DNA of 64,000 nucleotides from Cellulomonas sp. JZ18 (GCF_009720485.1 NZ_CP045245.1:3038001-3102000); one strand, 5' to 3'; numbered from the stretch's first letter, positions 19,884 to 30,772 are shown. Notes: generated from the letters alone by a model not told the origin. Numbers and translations: made by a program.

Positions 19884-20156
19884 GTGGCACGCCCGACCGA
19901 CCGTGCGGCCGCCGGCGGGGACTCCCCCGCGGCCGCTCCCGACCCCGCGACCCTCACGTACGAGCAGGCGCGCGACGAGCTCGTCACCGTCGTCGACCGG
20001 CTCGAGACGGGCGCGGCGACGCTCGAGGAGTCACTCGCGCTGTGGGAGCGCGGTGAAGCCCTCGCGGCGCGCTGCCAGGAGTGGCTCGACGGGGCGCGCG
20101 AGCGGCTCGCGGCCGCCCGCGGCCAGGGGCGGGACGTCGACGGGGACGCGTCGTGA
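19884..20156 (+). CDS. xseB: Exodeoxyribonuclease VII small subunit XseB
   Basis: The roughly 90-residue protein has the XseB helical-hairpin domain ([20 protein letters not shown], then [19 protein letters not shown]), preceded by a 28-residue Ala/Pro-rich tail. It stabilises the long helices of XseA. The start is one of two nearby GTGs (19878 or 19884). Its stop overlaps the GTG of the downstream sugar kinase (GTGA at 20153-20156), so the kinase is translationally coupled to a DNA-repair subunit. Confidence 0.92.
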   Translation: MARPTDRAAAGGDSPAAAPDPATLTYEQARDELVTVVDRLETGAATLEESLALWERGEALAARCQEWLDGARERLAAARGQGRDVDGDAS

Positions 20157-21145
20157 CCGCCGACGCCCCGCAGCGGTCGCGCGCCCTCGTCGTCGGCGAG
20201 GCGCTGGTCGACGTCGTCGAGCGGCCCGACGGCAGCCGGGAGGAGATCGCGGGCGGCAGCCCGGCCAACGTCGCGGTGGGGCTGGCACGGCTCGGCCGGC
20301 GGGCGGACCTGCTCACCTGGCTGGCGCCGGACGCCCACGGCGCCCTCGTGCGCCGGCACCTGGAGGGCTCGGGCGTGCGCGTGCTGGCCGGCGACCGTTC
20401 CCCGGTGCGCACGCCCGTCGCGACGGCCCGGCTCGACGCGCAGGGTGCGGCGACGTACGAGTTCGACCTCGAGTGGGACCTGCCGGACGCCTGGGACGAG
20501 GACGCGGACGCGCCGCTCGTCGTCCACACGGGCTCGATCGGCGCCGTGCTGCGCCCGGGCGGCCCCCGCGTCGCCGAGCTGCTCGACGGACGTCGCGCCA
20601 CGTCGACCGTCACCTACGACCCGAACCTGCGCCCGGCCCTCATGGGCAGCGCCGAGGACGTGCGCCCCGTCGTCGAGCGGCTCGTGCGCACCGCCGACGT
20701 GGTGAAGGTCAGCGACGAGGACCTGGCGTGGCTGCTGCCCGGTGTGGCGCCCGCCGAGATCGCCGAGGAGTGGTCGCGCAGCGGCCCCGCGCTCGTCGTC
20801 GTGACCCACGGCGGCGAGGGGGCGTTCGCGTGCACGGACGCGGGGGCGCGCCTGCAGGTGGCGGCGCCGCACGTGCGGGTGGCGGACACGGTGGGGGCCG
20901 GGGACTCCTTCATGGCGGGTCTCGTCGACGGCCTGTGGTCCGCGGGCCTGCTGGGCGCGGACCGCCGTGACGCGCTGCACGAGATCGACGCCGCGACCGC
21001 CGAGCACGTGCTCGCGCGGTGCGTGCGCATCGCCGCCCTCACCGTCTCGCGCCACGGCGCGAACCCGCCCACCGCGGCCGAGCTCGACGACCCGTCGCTG
21101 CTCGCCGCCGTCCTCGCCGACGCCCCCGACGGAGGTCCCGCATGA
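20153..21145 (+). CDS. PfkB-family carbohydrate kinase (fructokinase-like)
   Basis: The 330-residue kinase has both PfkB signatures: the N-terminal [15 protein letters not shown] with the sugar-binding glycines, and the C-terminal [12 protein letters not shown] with the catalytic Asp. It phosphorylates a sugar, most likely fructose, with ATP; the exact substrate is inferred from family only. It starts at a GTG overlapping the xseB stop and ends overlapping the carbonic anhydrase start (ATGA), so three unrelated functions are translated from one coupled unit. Confidence 0.88.
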   Translation: MTADAPQRSRALVVGEALVDVVERPDGSREEIAGGSPANVAVGLARLGRRADLLTWLAPDAHGALVRRHLEGSGVRVLAGDRSPVRTPVATARLDAQGAATYEFDLEWDLPDAWDEDADAPLVVHTGSIGAVLRPGGPRVAELLDGRRATSTVTYDPNLRPALMGSAEDVRPVVERLVRTADVVKVSDEDLAWLLPGVAPAEIAEEWSRSGPALVVVTHGGEGAFACTDAGARLQVAAPHVRVADTVGAGDSFMAGLVDGLWSAGLLGADRRDALHEIDAATAEHVLARCVRIAALTVSRHGANPPTAAELDDPSLLAAVLADAPDGGPA

Positions 21146-21807
21146 GCACCACCACCCAGCCGCTGACGCCTGCCGAGGCGTGGACCGCCCTCGCCACGGG
21201 CAACACGCGCTTCGTCGAGGACCGCATGGAGCACCCCTCGCAGGGCATCGACCGGCGGGCCGAGATCAGCGCCGAGCAGCACCCGTTCGCCGTCGTCTTC
21301 GGCTGCTCCGACAGCCGCGTCGCGGCGGAGATCATCTTCGACCAGGGGCTCGGCGACCTGTTCGTCGTGCGCACGGCGGGGCACGTGCTCGACACGACCG
21401 TGATCGGCTCCATCGAGTACGGCGTCGAGGTGCTCGGCGCGCCGCTCGTCGTGGTGCTCGCGCACGACCGCTGCGGCGCGGTCGCGGCGGCGTCCGAGGC
21501 GCTGAACGGCGGGACGGTGCCGGCCGGCTTCGTGCAGGCCGTCGTCGACCGCGTCATCCCGTCGATCATCGGGCTGTCGCAGCACGGCCGGGCGGTCGGG
21601 ACGTTCGACGCGGCGGAGCTCGGTCACGAGCACGTGCTGCACACCGCGAACCAGCTGCACGGGTACTCGGTGTCGCTCGCCGACGCGGTCGCCGAGGGCC
21701 GCTGCGCGATCGTCGCCGTCGAGTACACGCTCGCCGACGGGCGGGCGAAGCTCGCGCACGTCATCGGCGACATCGGCGTCGAGCCGGGGCAGGCCGTCAG
21801 CGCCTGA
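21142..21807 (+). CDS. Beta-class carbonic anhydrase
   Basis: The 221-residue enzyme interconverts CO2 and bicarbonate. Zinc ligands are visible as Cys in FGCSDSR (about residue 55) and the His/Cys pair in LAHDRCGAV (about residues 108-111), with the Asp-Arg dyad of CSDSR. The sequence fits cytosolic actinobacterial beta-CAs and has no signal peptide. Its ATG overlaps the kinase stop. A 15-bp hairpin terminator follows 10 bases after its stop. Confidence 0.95.
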   Translation: MSTTTQPLTPAEAWTALATGNTRFVEDRMEHPSQGIDRRAEISAEQHPFAVVFGCSDSRVAAEIIFDQGLGDLFVVRTAGHVLDTTVIGSIEYGVEVLGAPLVVVLAHDRCGAVAAASEALNGGTVPAGFVQAVVDRVIPSIIGLSQHGRAVGTFDAAELGHEHVLHTANQLHGYSVSLADAVAEGRCAIVAVEYTLADGRAKLAHVIGDIGVEPGQAVSA

Positions 21808-21816
21808 CGCGCACGC

Positions 21817-21852
21817 CGAGGGCGCCGCACCACGACCGGTGCGGCGCCCTCG
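21817..21852. terminator. Bidirectional hairpin terminator
   Basis: A 15-bp perfect inverted repeat (21817-21831 with 21838-21852) surrounds a 6-base loop. It lies between the convergent carbonic anhydrase and DUF2087 genes and can serve both strands. Confidence 0.75.
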
Positions 21853-21857
21853 TCGCG

Positions 21858-22181
21858 TCAGGCCCTCGGGCGCCCGCGCGCGTCCGGCTCGTCGTCGTGC
21901 GTGGTCAGCCGCTCCCGCCAGTAGCGAGAGCCGTCGGCGCGCCGGCCGACGAGGCCCGCCTCGACGAGCTCGCGCCGCAGGCGCACGGGGTCGTCGGCGA
22001 CGGGCGCGAGCCGGGCCATGAGCTCGGCCTCGTCGAGCTCCTCCCCCGGGGCCACGAGCATCGCCGCGACGTGCTCGACCAGCGCGTCGCGGTCCCGCGA
22101 GCGCCGCGGGGTGGTGACGAAGCGCCCGCGCACGAGGAAGCGGGCGGCGTCGCAGACCGGTTCGGGGGTGGACGGGTGCAT
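21858..22181 (-). CDS. DUF2087-domain protein
   Basis: This small protein of 107 residues starts at the ATG at 22181. It matches the DUF2087 pattern: an N-terminal RFLVRGRFVTTPRR segment, a winged-helix-like core (EELDEAELMARLAPVADDPV, RLRRELVEAGLVGRRADG) and the closing YWRE. Such proteins look like small DNA-binding or regulatory wHTH modules, but no function is established to my knowledge. No operon partner is visible, as carbonic anhydrase is convergent and the repeat region at 22335-22404 lies upstream. Confidence 0.75.
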   Translation of the reverse strand: MHPSTPEPVCDAARFLVRGRFVTTPRRSRDRDALVEHVAAMLVAPGEELDEAELMARLAPVADDPVRLRRELVEAGLVGRRADGSRYWRERLTTHDDEPDARGRPRA

Positions 22182-22498
22182 GCCCTCATGGTCCGCGGCG
22201 CGCACCCGCGCGGCCACGTGATTGCGCGGGTGGCGCCCCACGAGCCACCGCCTCGGCCCGCCTCCGGCTCGCCGGCGACGGGCCGCGCGCCGGACGGGGC
22301 GGCGGGGCACCTCTTCCGCGGCCGTCCGCACGGCGTGCGGACAGCCGTGCGGACGGCCGTGCGGACGGCGTGCGGACAGCCGTGCGGACGGCGTGCGGAC
22401 AGCCCGGATGAGGGTCCGCCCTCGCGACGCGCCCGCAGACCCGTGACGCGTCCGCCGGGGGCGGGTGGTCGGCACGGCCGGTCCGCCCGCTGCGCCCG
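22182..22498. other. 317-base intergenic region with tandem repeats
   Basis: No gene is supported here. It contains the 11/12-base tandem repeat at 22335-22404 and, just before it, one inverted copy of the repeat core (22323-22332). The DUF2087 promoter should lie in the first part. I see no clear terminator for sugC. Confidence 0.5.
22335..22404. repeat. Six tandem copies of an 11/12-base unit
   Basis: The units read GTGCGGACAGCC or GTGCGGACGGC(C), in the length order 12-12-11-12-11-12 bases. An inverted partial copy (CCGTCCGCAC, 22323-22332) precedes the array, so the RNA can fold into alternative hairpins. There are no spacers, so this is not a CRISPR. It lies downstream of sugC (ends 22499). 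Confidence 0.85.
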
Positions 22499-23776
22499 TC
22501 AGGCCGCCGGCGTGCTGCGCTGCGCGCGCCGGCTCTCGCGGGCGTGCGCCCGCTCGACCGCGCGTCGCCGCTCCGTCTCGCTCTCCTCGTCCGCGGCCCG
22601 CGCCGCCTCCGCGTCGTAGGTGAGGTTCTCCCCCGTCTCCGGGTCGAAGATCATCAGCCGGCCCGGGTCGAACCACAGGTCCGCCACGTCGCCGTCGCGC
22701 ACGTGGCTCTCGGCGCCCAGCGCGGCGACGAGCTGCGTGCGCATGCCCTCGCCGTCGAGGTCGCGGTCGAGCTCCTCGAGCGTGCCCGCCACCTCGGCGC
22801 GGGTCTCGAACGGCACGTACGCGTACAGCTCCGCGCCGAGCCACTCGACCACGTCGACGTCGGCCTCGAACGTCACGCCCCTGGCACGCGTGTCGTCGTC
22901 GAGGGTGTCCGCGTCCTCGAGGTGCTCGGGGCGCAGTCCGACGATGACCAGCGACCGGTCCCCGATGCGGGACCGCAGGTCGGCCGACAGCGGCACGTCC
23001 GCCAGCGGCAGGCGCAGCACGTCGCCGGTGACCTCGCCGGGCAGGAAGTTCATCGGCGGGGAGCCGATGAATCCGGCGACGAACAGGTTGACCGGCTGCT
23101 CGTACAGCGCGCGCGGGCTCGCGGCCTGCTGCAGCACGCCCTTCTTCAGCACCGCGACGCGGTCGCCGAGCGTGAGCGCCTCGGTCTGGTCGTGCGTCAC
23201 GTAGATGGTCGTGGTGCCGAGGCGGCGCTGCATGCGCGAGATCTCCGTGCGCATCTGCCCGCGCAGCTTCGCGTCGAGGTTCGACAGCGGCTCGTCGAAC
23301 AGGAACGCGCGCGCGTCGCGCACGATCGCGCGGCCCATCGCGACGCGCTGGCGCTGCCCGCCGGACAGGTTCGCCGGCTTGCGGTCGAGGTGCTCGCGCA
23401 GCTCCAGGGTGTCGGCGGCCTTCTCGACGCGGGTGCGGATCTCCTCCTCGGAGAACTTGCCCTTCTCCAGGCGCAGCGGGAACGCGATGTTCTCGAACAC
23501 CGTCAGGTGCGGGTACAGCGCGTAGTTCTGGAACACCATCGCCAGGCGCCGGTCGCGCGGCGCTTTGTCGTTGACGACGTCGCCGTCGATGACGATCTCC
23601 CCGTCGGAGATGTCCTCCAGGCCGACGACCATCCGCAGCAGCGTCGACTTCCCGCACCCCGACGGGCCGACGAGGATGACGAACTCGCCGTCCTTGATGT
23701 CCAGGCTGACGTCGTTCACGGCGGGGTACCCGTCGCCGTACCTCTTCACCACGTGGCTCAGCGTGATCGCGGCCAT
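22499..23776 (-). CDS. sugC: Sugar ABC importer ATPase, SugC/MsmK (UgpC) type
   Basis: The 425-residue protein has an N-terminal ABC domain (Walker [13 protein letters not shown]-loop [12 protein letters not shown], signature [15 protein letters not shown], Walker [16 protein letters not shown]) and a C-terminal MalK-like TOBE/OB region with a GLRPEHLED motif. The tail after about residue 390 is charged and helical, longer than usual. ATG start at 23776 has AAGGAG eight bases upstream. It lies 34 bases after sugB in the lpqY-sugA-sugB-sugC order, and energises that importer. Shared MsmK-like use by other sugar transporters is possible. Confidence 0.9.
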   Translation of the reverse strand: MAAITLSHVVKRYGDGYPAVNDVSLDIKDGEFVILVGPSGCGKSTLLRMVVGLEDISDGEIVIDGDVVNDKAPRDRRLAMVFQNYALYPHLTVFENIAFPLRLEKGKFSEEEIRTRVEKAADTLELREHLDRKPANLSGGQRQRVAMGRAIVRDARAFLFDEPLSNLDAKLRGQMRTEISRMQRRLGTTTIYVTHDQTEALTLGDRVAVLKKGVLQQAASPRALYEQPVNLFVAGFIGSPPMNFLPGEVTGDVLRLPLADVPLSADLRSRIGDRSLVIVGLRPEHLEDADTLDDDTRARGVTFEADVDVVEWLGAELYAYVPFETRAEVAGTLEELDRDLDGEGMRTQLVAALGAESHVRDGDVADLWFDPGRLMIFDPETGENLTYDAEAARAADEESETERRRAVERAHARESRRAQRSTPAA

Positions 23777-23810
23777 CTGCGCACTCCTTCGCGTGACGGG
23801 CGGCGGGCGG

Positions 23811-24647
23811 TCAGCCCTTGACCGCGCCCTGGGTCAGCCCGGCGACGATCTGCCGCTGGAACAGCAGCACGAGGACGACGACGGGGATGGTGACGATGAC
23901 GGCGGCGGCGGACGTCGCGCCGGTCGGCTCCTCGAACTGGGAGGCGCCGGTGAAGAACGCGAGCGCCGCGGGCACGGGCCGCGCGGCCTCGGTCGACGTG
24001 AGCGAGATGCCGTAGACGAAGTCGTTCCAGGCGAGGAAGAACGCGATGATCGCGGTCGTCGCCACACCCGGTCCGGCCAGCGGCACGATGACCTTGCGGA
24101 ACGCCTGCCACGTCGTGGCGCCGTCGACCTGCGCGGCCTGCTCCATCTCCCACGGGATCTCGCGGAAGAACGCGGTCAGCGTCCAGATCGACAGGGGCAG
24201 GGTGATCGACAGGTACGGGATGACCAGGCCGGCCCACGTGTCGTACAGGCCGATCGAGCGCCAGATGTTGAACAGCGGCGTGACGATCGAGATCACCGGG
24301 AACATCGACACCGCGAGCGACAGGCCGAGCACGAACGCCTTGCCGGGGAAGTCGAGCCGCGCGATCGCGTACGCCGTCAGCGCCGCGAGCACGACCGCGA
24401 TGAGCGTCGCGATGAGGCAGATGCCCACGGAGTTGCGCAGCGCCGGCAGGAACAGGTCCGACGCCTGCCCCGTGAGGATGAGCTGGTAGTTCTGCCACGT
24501 CACCTGCGTGGGCAGGAACGAGCCGTTGTCCAGGTCCGACGGCGCCTTGAGGCTGAGCGAGACGATCCAGGCCACCGGGAACAGGCAGTACAGGATGATC
24601 AGCAGGCCGCCGACCCACCACCAGACCTTCGTGCGCGAGCCGCTCAT
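23811..24647 (-). CDS. sugB: Sugar ABC importer permease SugB (MalG type)
   Basis: The 278-residue permease has about six membrane helices and the MalG-type EAA loop ([20 protein letters not shown]). Its ATG overlaps the sugA stop (ATGA, 24644-24647). It ends with the typical [16 protein letters not shown]. It pairs with SugA to form the channel. Confidence 0.92.
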   Translation of the reverse strand: MSGSRTKVWWWVGGLLIILYCLFPVAWIVSLSLKAPSDLDNGSFLPTQVTWQNYQLILTGQASDLFLPALRNSVGICLIATLIAVVLAALTAYAIARLDFPGKAFVLGLSLAVSMFPVISIVTPLFNIWRSIGLYDTWAGLVIPYLSITLPLSIWTLTAFFREIPWEMEQAAQVDGATTWQAFRKVIVPLAGPGVATTAIIAFFLAWNDFVYGISLTSTEAARPVPAALAFFTGASQFEEPTGATSAAAVIVTIPVVVLVLLFQRQIVAGLTQGAVKG

Positions 24648-25621
24648 CGGCCACCCCTCGTCGACGCGGCGAGGTTCACCTTGAACCCCTTGACGAACAG
24701 CAGCGCGATGAGCGCGACGAGGATCGTCAGCAGCACGGACACCGCCGACCCGACGCCGATCTCGAGCCGCTGGATGGTCTGCCGGTACGCGAGGAACGCG
24801 ACCGACTCGGTGCCCGCGGCACCGTTCGTCATGATGAAGATGTTGTCGAAGATGCGGAACGCGTCGAGCGTCCGGAACAGCAGCGCGACCATGATCGCGG
24901 CCTTCATGTTCGGGATCGTCACGCGCCACAGCCGCTGCCACGCGGTCGCGCCGTCGACCTTCGCGGCCTCCGCCAGGTCGCCCGGCACCTGCGCCAGGCC
25001 CGACAGCAGCAGCAGCGAGATGAACGGCGTCGTCTTCCAGATCTCCGACAGGATGATGACGCTCACCGCGGAGCCGAACGTCGCGAACCAGTCCTTGCCG
25101 TCGGCGACGAACGGCAGCCAGCTGTTCACGAACCCGCTGGTCAGGTCGAACATGTAGAGGAACGCGAACGCCGAGACCACCGTGATGATCGCGTACGGGA
25201 TGAGGATCGCCGTGCGCAGCGCGGGCCGGAGCGTCTTCAGCGCGTGGTTCATGACCAGCGCGAGCCCGAACCCGAGCACGAGCTCGATCGCGACCGTGAT
25301 CACCGTGATGAGCACCGTCACGCCGAGCGCCTGCCACCAGATCGGGTCCGTGAGGATCAGCGCGTAGTTCGCGAGGCCGTTGAACTCGCGCGCGTCCGGG
25401 TTCGTCAGTCGGTAGCTGAACAGCGAGTCCCAGACGGCCTGCAGGATCGGGTAGCCGACGACCGCGACGAGCACGAGCACGGCCGGCGCGCACAGCAGCA
25501 TGCCCAGGCGTGCCTCCTGCCGGGCACGGTCCGAGCGCCGCGGCGCGCCGCTGCGCGCGGAGCGGCCGCGCGGGCGGTCGTCCTCGGCGAGGGCCGGGGG
25601 CGCCCCGGCGACGCTGCTCAC
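24644..25621 (-). CDS. sugA: Sugar ABC importer permease SugA (MalF type)
   Basis: The 325-residue protein starts at a GTG overlapping the lpqY stop (GTGA). A 39-residue polar, Arg-rich cytoplasmic tail precedes TM1, then the MalF-type core with EAA loop [20 protein letters not shown]. The closing region ([12 protein letters not shown]) is also typical. The long N-tail is the only unusual part; an internal start at the Met near residue 41 is possible but would lose the coupling. Confidence 0.92.
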   Translation of the reverse strand: MSSVAGAPPALAEDDRPRGRSARSGAPRRSDRARQEARLGMLLCAPAVLVLVAVVGYPILQAVWDSLFSYRLTNPDAREFNGLANYALILTDPIWWQALGVTVLITVITVAIELVLGFGLALVMNHALKTLRPALRTAILIPYAIITVVSAFAFLYMFDLTSGFVNSWLPFVADGKDWFATFGSAVSVIILSEIWKTTPFISLLLLSGLAQVPGDLAEAAKVDGATAWQRLWRVTIPNMKAAIMVALLFRTLDAFRIFDNIFIMTNGAAGTESVAFLAYRQTIQRLEIGVGSAVSVLLTILVALIALLFVKGFKVNLAASTRGGR

Positions 25622-26907
25622 AGCAGGGCCTCCCCGCTCAGGACGGCCGCGATGAGCTCGTCCGCCTCACGGGGGCTCGTGTCCGGCCCGACGCCGCGCG
25701 GCGGGTGCCACGTGCGCTGCACGCTGGACGAGACCTCGTTGTAGAACTGCGTCTGCGGGCGGGGCGCCGCGTTCTGCAGCGACTCGCGGATGACGTCCGC
25801 CATGGGGAAGGCCTCCTGGACCTCCGGGTCGTCGAACGCGACCAGGCTGGACGGCGGGTTGCCGTCCGTCACGAAGTACTCCGCCTGCTTGGCCGGGTCG
25901 ACGATGCACTGCACGGCCTCGAAGGCCAGGTCGACGTGCTCGCTGAACGCCCCGACGCCCAGGTTGATCCCGCCGTACGGCGGACGGGACTGCTGGCCCT
26001 CGTCCACCTGCGGGTACAGCGCCCAGCCGTAGTCCTCGACGACCGACGCGTCGAGCGTGCCGGCCTCGACCGCGGAGTTCGCGCGGGGCCAGACGAACGG
26101 CCAGTTGACCATGAAGCCCGCGGTCTCGTCGTTCTCGAACATGCTCGCGTTGATGTCCTCGTTCGCGTTCGCGAGCTGGGGGCCGCCCACGTCCGCGTCG
26201 GCGAGGGTGCGGATGACCTCCGCCGCGCGCCGCCCGGCGTCGGAGTCGAGGTCGGGCGTGACGTCCTCGCCCTCGTCGGCCTCGGAGTCCTCCAGGACGT
26301 GACCGCCCGCGGACTCCACGAGCGCGTTCACCCACACCATGAGCGACTCGGCGCGCACGCCCTGCACCGCCACCGTCTTGTCCTGGCCCGCGGCCGCCTC
26401 GACGAGCTGGTCCCAGGTCACGGGCTGCGTCATGTCGAGCCCCGCGGCCTCCGCCACCGACTTGCGGTACCAGAGCAGCTGCGTGTTGGCCCAGAACGGC
26501 ACGGTCACGAGCTCGTCGCGGAACGTCGCGCCCGCGATCGCGCCCTCGGCCACGTCCTGCGTCACGGCCTGCGCGACGTCCTCGGGGATCGGGGCCAGGA
26601 AGCCCGCGTTGGCGAACTCCGGGATGTACGGCGGGTCGAGGCTCATGATGTCGATCGACGCGTCGTTCGCCGCGAGCCTCCGGATCAGCTGCTCGCGCTG
26701 GCCCGGGGCGTCCCGGGGCAGCAGCGCGGTCTCGATGCGGTAGGCGCCGCCCGACTCGTCGGTGCACTGCTGCGCGATGCGCGACTGCCCGCCGGAGTCG
26801 GGGTTGATGTACCAGGTGAGGGTCGGCGGTCCTGCCTCGGCCGGGGCGCAGGCCGCCAGCGGCGCCGCGAGGACGACCGCGGCGAGCAGCGCTGCTCGTC
26901 GTCGCAC
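25618..26907 (-). CDS. lpqY: Trehalose-type sugar-binding lipoprotein, LpqY homologue
   Basis: The 429-residue protein has a signal peptide ending in the lipobox LAAC and is a family 1 sugar-binding protein. It aligns along its length with mycobacterial LpqY as I recall it, including [48 protein letters not shown] and [18 protein letters not shown]. LpqY captures trehalose for SugABC in mycobacteria. The GTG start at 26907 has AGGGAGG about 8 bases upstream. A Glu/Asp-rich loop at about residues 200-225 is extra. It is the first gene of the operon and is divergent from fumC. Confidence 0.85.
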   Translation of the reverse strand: MRRRAALLAAVVLAAPLAACAPAEAGPPTLTWYINPDSGGQSRIAQQCTDESGGAYRIETALLPRDAPGQREQLIRRLAANDASIDIMSLDPPYIPEFANAGFLAPIPEDVAQAVTQDVAEGAIAGATFRDELVTVPFWANTQLLWYRKSVAEAAGLDMTQPVTWDQLVEAAAGQDKTVAVQGVRAESLMVWVNALVESAGGHVLEDSEADEGEDVTPDLDSDAGRRAAEVIRTLADADVGGPQLANANEDINASMFENDETAGFMVNWPFVWPRANSAVEAGTLDASVVEDYGWALYPQVDEGQQSRPPYGGINLGVGAFSEHVDLAFEAVQCIVDPAKQAEYFVTDGNPPSSLVAFDDPEVQEAFPMADVIRESLQNAAPRPQTQFYNEVSSSVQRTWHPPRGVGPDTSPREADELIAAVLSGEALL

Positions 26908-27012
26908 CGTCGCTGCCTCCCTTCCAGGGGGTGGGTGGGACTTATCCGACTACCAGTCGGCCGGTCGCGCCACCGGAGCGGACGCGGGTCCACCAGTGGG
27001 AGGATGCGACGC

Positions 27013-28464
27013 ATGACTTCCAGCACCGGACCCGACGTCGCGGCCGGCCCGGAGGGGTCCGCCGTGCCCCCGGCCGAGTTCCGCATCGAGCACGACACGA
27101 TGGGCGAGGTGCGCGTGCCCGCCCAGGCGCTCTACCGGGCGCAGACGCAGCGCGCGGTCGAGAACTTCCCCATCTCCGGCAGCACGCTGGAGCGCGGCCA
27201 CGTCGAGGCGCTCGCCCGCGTCAAGAAGGCGGCGGCGCGCGCGAACGCCGAGCTGGGCGTGCTCGACCAGGACGTGGCGGACGCCATCGTCGCGGCCGCG
27301 GACGAGGTCGCGAGCGGCGTGCACGACGCGCACTTCCCCGTCGACGTGTACCAGACGGGCTCGGGCACGAGCTCGAACATGAACACCAACGAGGTGATCG
27401 CGACCCTGGCCACGCGCCGGCTCGGCCGCGACGTGCACCCGAACGACCACGTCAACGCCTCCCAGTCGTCCAACGACGTGTTCCCGACGTCCGTGCACGT
27501 CGCCGCGACCGCCGGCGTCGTGCGCGACCTCGTGCCGGCGCTCGAGCACCTCGCGGGCGCACTCGAGGAGAAGGCGACCGCGTGGGCCGAGGTGGTGAAG
27601 GCCGGGCGCACGCACCTGATGGACGCGACCCCGGTGACGCTCGGCCAGGAGTTCGGCGGGTACGCCGCGACGGTCCGCTACGGCGTCGAGCGCCTGCAGG
27701 CCGCGCTGCCCCGCGCCGCGGAGGTCCCGCTCGGCGGCACCGCCGTCGGCACCGGCATCAACACGCCCGCGGGCTTCCCGCAGCGGGTCATCGCGCTGCT
27801 CGTCGAGGACACCGGCCTGCCGCTGACGGAGGCCCGCGACCACTTCGAGGCGCAGAGCTCGCGCGACGGCCTCGTCGAGCTGTCGGGCGCGCTGCGCACG
27901 ATCGCGGTGAGCCTGACCAAGATCTGCAACGACCTGCGCTGGATGGGCTCGGGCCCGAACACCGGCCTGGGCGAGCTCGCGATCCCCGACCTGCAGCCGG
28001 GCTCGTCGATCATGCCGGGCAAGGTGAACCCGGTCGTGCCCGAGGCCGTGCTCATGGTGTGCTCGCGCGTCGTCGGCAACGACGCGACGGTCGCGTGGGC
28101 CGGGGCGAGCGGCTCGTTCGAGCTCAACGTGCAGATCCCGGTCATCGCGTCGGCGGTGCTGGAGTCGGTGCGCCTGCTCGCGAACGCGTCACGGGTGCTG
28201 GCCGACCGCACCGTCGCGGGCCTGTCGGCCAACGTCGAGCGCGCCCGCGCGCTGGCGGAGTCCTCGCCGTCGATCGTCACCCCGCTCAACCGCGTGATCG
28301 GGTACGAGGCCGCGGCCGCGATCGCCAAGCACGCCGTGAAGAACGGCGTCACGATCCGGCAGGCGACGCTCGACCTGGGCCACGTCGAGCGCGGGGAGAT
28401 CACGCTCGAGCAGCTCGACGCCGCGCTCGACGTGCTGTCGATGACGCGTCCCCCGCAGGCCTGA
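27013..28464 (+). CDS. fumC: Class II fumarate hydratase FumC
   Basis: The 483-residue enzyme of the citric acid cycle converts fumarate and malate. It has the superfamily signature [11 protein letters not shown] and the class II motifs [14 protein letters not shown] and [14 protein letters not shown]. An N-terminal tail of about 20 residues is extra. The ATG at 27013 has GGGAGG nine bases upstream, whereas the ATG at 27004 would directly abut the ribosome site. A 14-bp hairpin terminator follows. The M. tuberculosis counterpart is Rv1098c, consistent with the conserved gene order. Confidence 0.97.
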   Translation: MTSSTGPDVAAGPEGSAVPPAEFRIEHDTMGEVRVPAQALYRAQTQRAVENFPISGSTLERGHVEALARVKKAAARANAELGVLDQDVADAIVAAADEVASGVHDAHFPVDVYQTGSGTSSNMNTNEVIATLATRRLGRDVHPNDHVNASQSSNDVFPTSVHVAATAGVVRDLVPALEHLAGALEEKATAWAEVVKAGRTHLMDATPVTLGQEFGGYAATVRYGVERLQAALPRAAEVPLGGTAVGTGINTPAGFPQRVIALLVEDTGLPLTEARDHFEAQSSRDGLVELSGALRTIAVSLTKICNDLRWMGSGPNTGLGELAIPDLQPGSSIMPGKVNPVVPEAVLMVCSRVVGNDATVAWAGASGSFELNVQIPVIASAVLESVRLLANASRVLADRTVAGLSANVERARALAESSPSIVTPLNRVIGYEAAAAIAKHAVKNGVTIRQATLDLGHVERGEITLEQLDAALDVLSMTRPPQA

Positions 28465-28476
28465 CACCACGCCACG

Positions 28477-28507
28477 GCGGCCCGCCCGGTCCCACCGGGC
28501 GGGCCGC
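28477..28507 (+). terminator. fumC terminator hairpin
   Basis: A 14-bp perfect inverted repeat (28477-28490 with 28494-28507) with a 3-base loop lies 12 bases after the fumC stop. It lies between convergent genes, so it may also stop transcription from the chemotaxis receptor gene. Confidence 0.75.
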
Positions 28508-28522
28508 GGTCGTCGTGCGCCC

Positions 28523-28564
28523 GACGGGGCCAGCACGACGGGGCCAGCACGACGGGGCCGGCAC
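28523..28564. repeat. Three tandem 14-base repeats
   Basis: Three copies of GACGGGGCCAGCAC stand head to tail, the last with one change. They lie just after the fumC terminator and 8 bases before the end of the chemotaxis receptor gene. They probably arose by replication slippage. Confidence 0.8.
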
Positions 28565-28571
28565 AGAGGGC

Positions 28572-30772
28572 TCAGCCGGCCGCCGGCGCCCCGTCGAGCC
28601 GGAAGCGCTCGACCTCCTCGCGCAGCACGGCGGCGACCCCGGTGAGGCCGCCGACCGCGTCGTGCACCTGGTCGGCCTCGGCCTGCGAGCGCGCCGCCTC
28701 GTCCGCGACCTGCTGCATCGCGGCGGCGATGTCCTGCGTGCCCCGGCGGCGGCGACGAGGTTGCGCTCGACCTCGGCCGTCGTCAGCGCCTGCTCCTCGA
28801 CCGCCGCGGCGATCGACGACTGGTGGTCGTCGACGGCGCGGATGGCACCGGCGATGCGCTCGACCGCGCCGCCCACGTCCCCGGCGTCGCGCTCGACGGC
28901 CGTCAGCACGGGCGCGATCGTGCCCAGCGCCGTGGAGGTCTGCTCCGCCAGCTCCTTGACCTCACCGGCGACGACGGCGAAGCCGCGCCCGGCCTCCCCG
29001 GCGCGGGCGGCCTCGATGGTCGCGTTGAGCGCCAGCAGGTGGGTCTGCCCCGCGATGGCCGTCACGGTGGCCACGACGTCCTTGATCTGCGACGACGACG
29101 CCGCGAGGCGCTGCGCGGCGAGGGCGGCCTCGCCCGTGAGGGCGACGGTGTCGCCCGTCTGCTGCCGGACGGAGGAGACGTCGCGCGCCACCGACGCGAT
29201 GGTCGTCTGCATCTCGGTCGTCGCCGCCGTCACGGCCGCGACCTCGGCGGACACGGCACCGGCGCTCTCCGAGACGCCGGCGGCGCCGGTGGCGGACTCA
29301 CGGGCGGCCGCGGCGAGGGCCGCGCTGGACTCCGCGAGCCGGTCCGCGGTCCCGCGCACGTCCGCCGCGCCCTCGCGCATGCGGGCGACCGCGCCGCGCA
29401 TGCCCTCGACCGCCACGGCGAGCGCGGCACCCATGGCGCCGATCTCGTCCCGGCCCTCGGCCCGCACCTGCACGCCGAGGTCACGTGCGGCGACCCGCTC
29501 GAGCGCGCGGGTCAGGCGCAGGACCCGTCCCACCAGGCGGTGGGTGTAGAGGGCGACGGCGGCCACCGCGAGCAGCGCCACCCCGAGCCCGACGAGCAGC
29601 AGCGTCGTGACGAGCGTGCGGGACCCGGCGCGCAGCTCCGCGGCCACCGCGCCGACCTCCGCCTCCGGCGCCCAGGCCACGACCGTCCAGCCCCAGGCCG
29701 GCGCGCGGGTCACGACGGCCCGGGCGGGCGCACCGTCCACCGTCAGCGTGCGCACGGCGTGGTCCCCCTCCGCGAGCCTCGCGCCTTCGGCGACCACGTC
29801 CGCCGCGTCGGCGTCGCCGAGCACGGGTGCGTCGGGCACCACGGTGGAGCCGTCCGCGGCGAGCACGGTCAGCCCGCCGCCCTCCCCCACGTGCGCGTCG
29901 GCCAGCGAGGCCCGCAGCGGAGCGTCGACGTCCGCCTGCGGGACCCCGACGAACAGCGCACCCACGACCTGACCGTCCACGACGAGCGGCGAGTAGGCCG
30001 ACACGTAGGGGGTGCCGACGACGGTCGCCACGCCGCTGTAGGTCTGGCCGGCGAGCAGGGCCTCGACGACGGGCGTCGGGACGCCGTCCGCGCCGACCGC
30101 GGGGATGGAGGTGCCGACGGCCCTGCTCCCGTCCGCGGCGGGGACGGTGGTGGCGACGCGCAGCATGTCCCCCGCCTCGTCGACCCGCTGGAAGACGGTG
30201 ACGGCGCCGCCCAGCAGGGCCGCGACCTCGTCCACCACGGGCGTGGGTGCGGCCGGGTCGCGGTTCTGGCCGAGCCACTCGCCGCCGACCTCCAGCGCCG
30301 GCAGCTCGACGTCGCGGCGGGCCGAGGTGACCTGGTCCGTGGCCGTCCACGCGACGGGCTCGCCGAAGCCCACGCCCCCGCGCTGCTCCACCAGCTGCTC
30401 GGCGACCCGCAGCTGGGCCAGCACGTGCGCCCCCACCGTGTCGACCTGCGTGCCGACCAGGGTCACGGCGTTGTCGGCCGACTCGGTGAGCGAGGTGCCG
30501 ACGAGTCCGGCGACCTCGTCGGCGGCGCGCTCGGCCAGGTTCGACGTGAGGACGCCGCCGACGACGGACAGGACGAGCGCGGTCGCCACGACGGCGCCGC
30601 CGCCGGCGACCACGAGGCGGGCGCGCAGCCCGGGGACGCGCCTGCGGTCGGCGGGTGCGGCCGCTGCCGGACGGGTGCGCCGCGGAGCCGGCGCGTCGGC
30701 GGGCGGCCGCGGCGTGGGGACCGCTGCGGCGGTGGACGTGCGAGGGGCGCCGGTGGCGGCGGGCGAGGTCAC
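28572..30772 (-). CDS. Methyl-accepting chemotaxis receptor, one apparent frameshift
   Basis: With one base restored it has 733 residues. A Pro/Ala-rich cytoplasmic tail of about 45 residues precedes TM1 (about 50-70). A Cache-like extracellular domain (about 75-335) includes the single-Cache-type block [22 protein letters not shown]2 is followed by HAMP and a signalling domain with hairpin tip [20 protein letters not shown]. The last part is out of frame: a one-base loss at the C4 run 28741-28744 breaks the join between NLVAAAG and [15 protein letters not shown]. The GTG at 30772 follows GGGAG by 6 bases. No CheA/W or methylation enzymes are nearby, so the rest of the pathway is elsewhere. 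It senses an unknown ligand. Confidence 0.85.

Noticed and set aside
22335..22404. Tandem repeat as a CRISPR array
   Set aside because: Units abut with no unique spacers and no cas genes are near.
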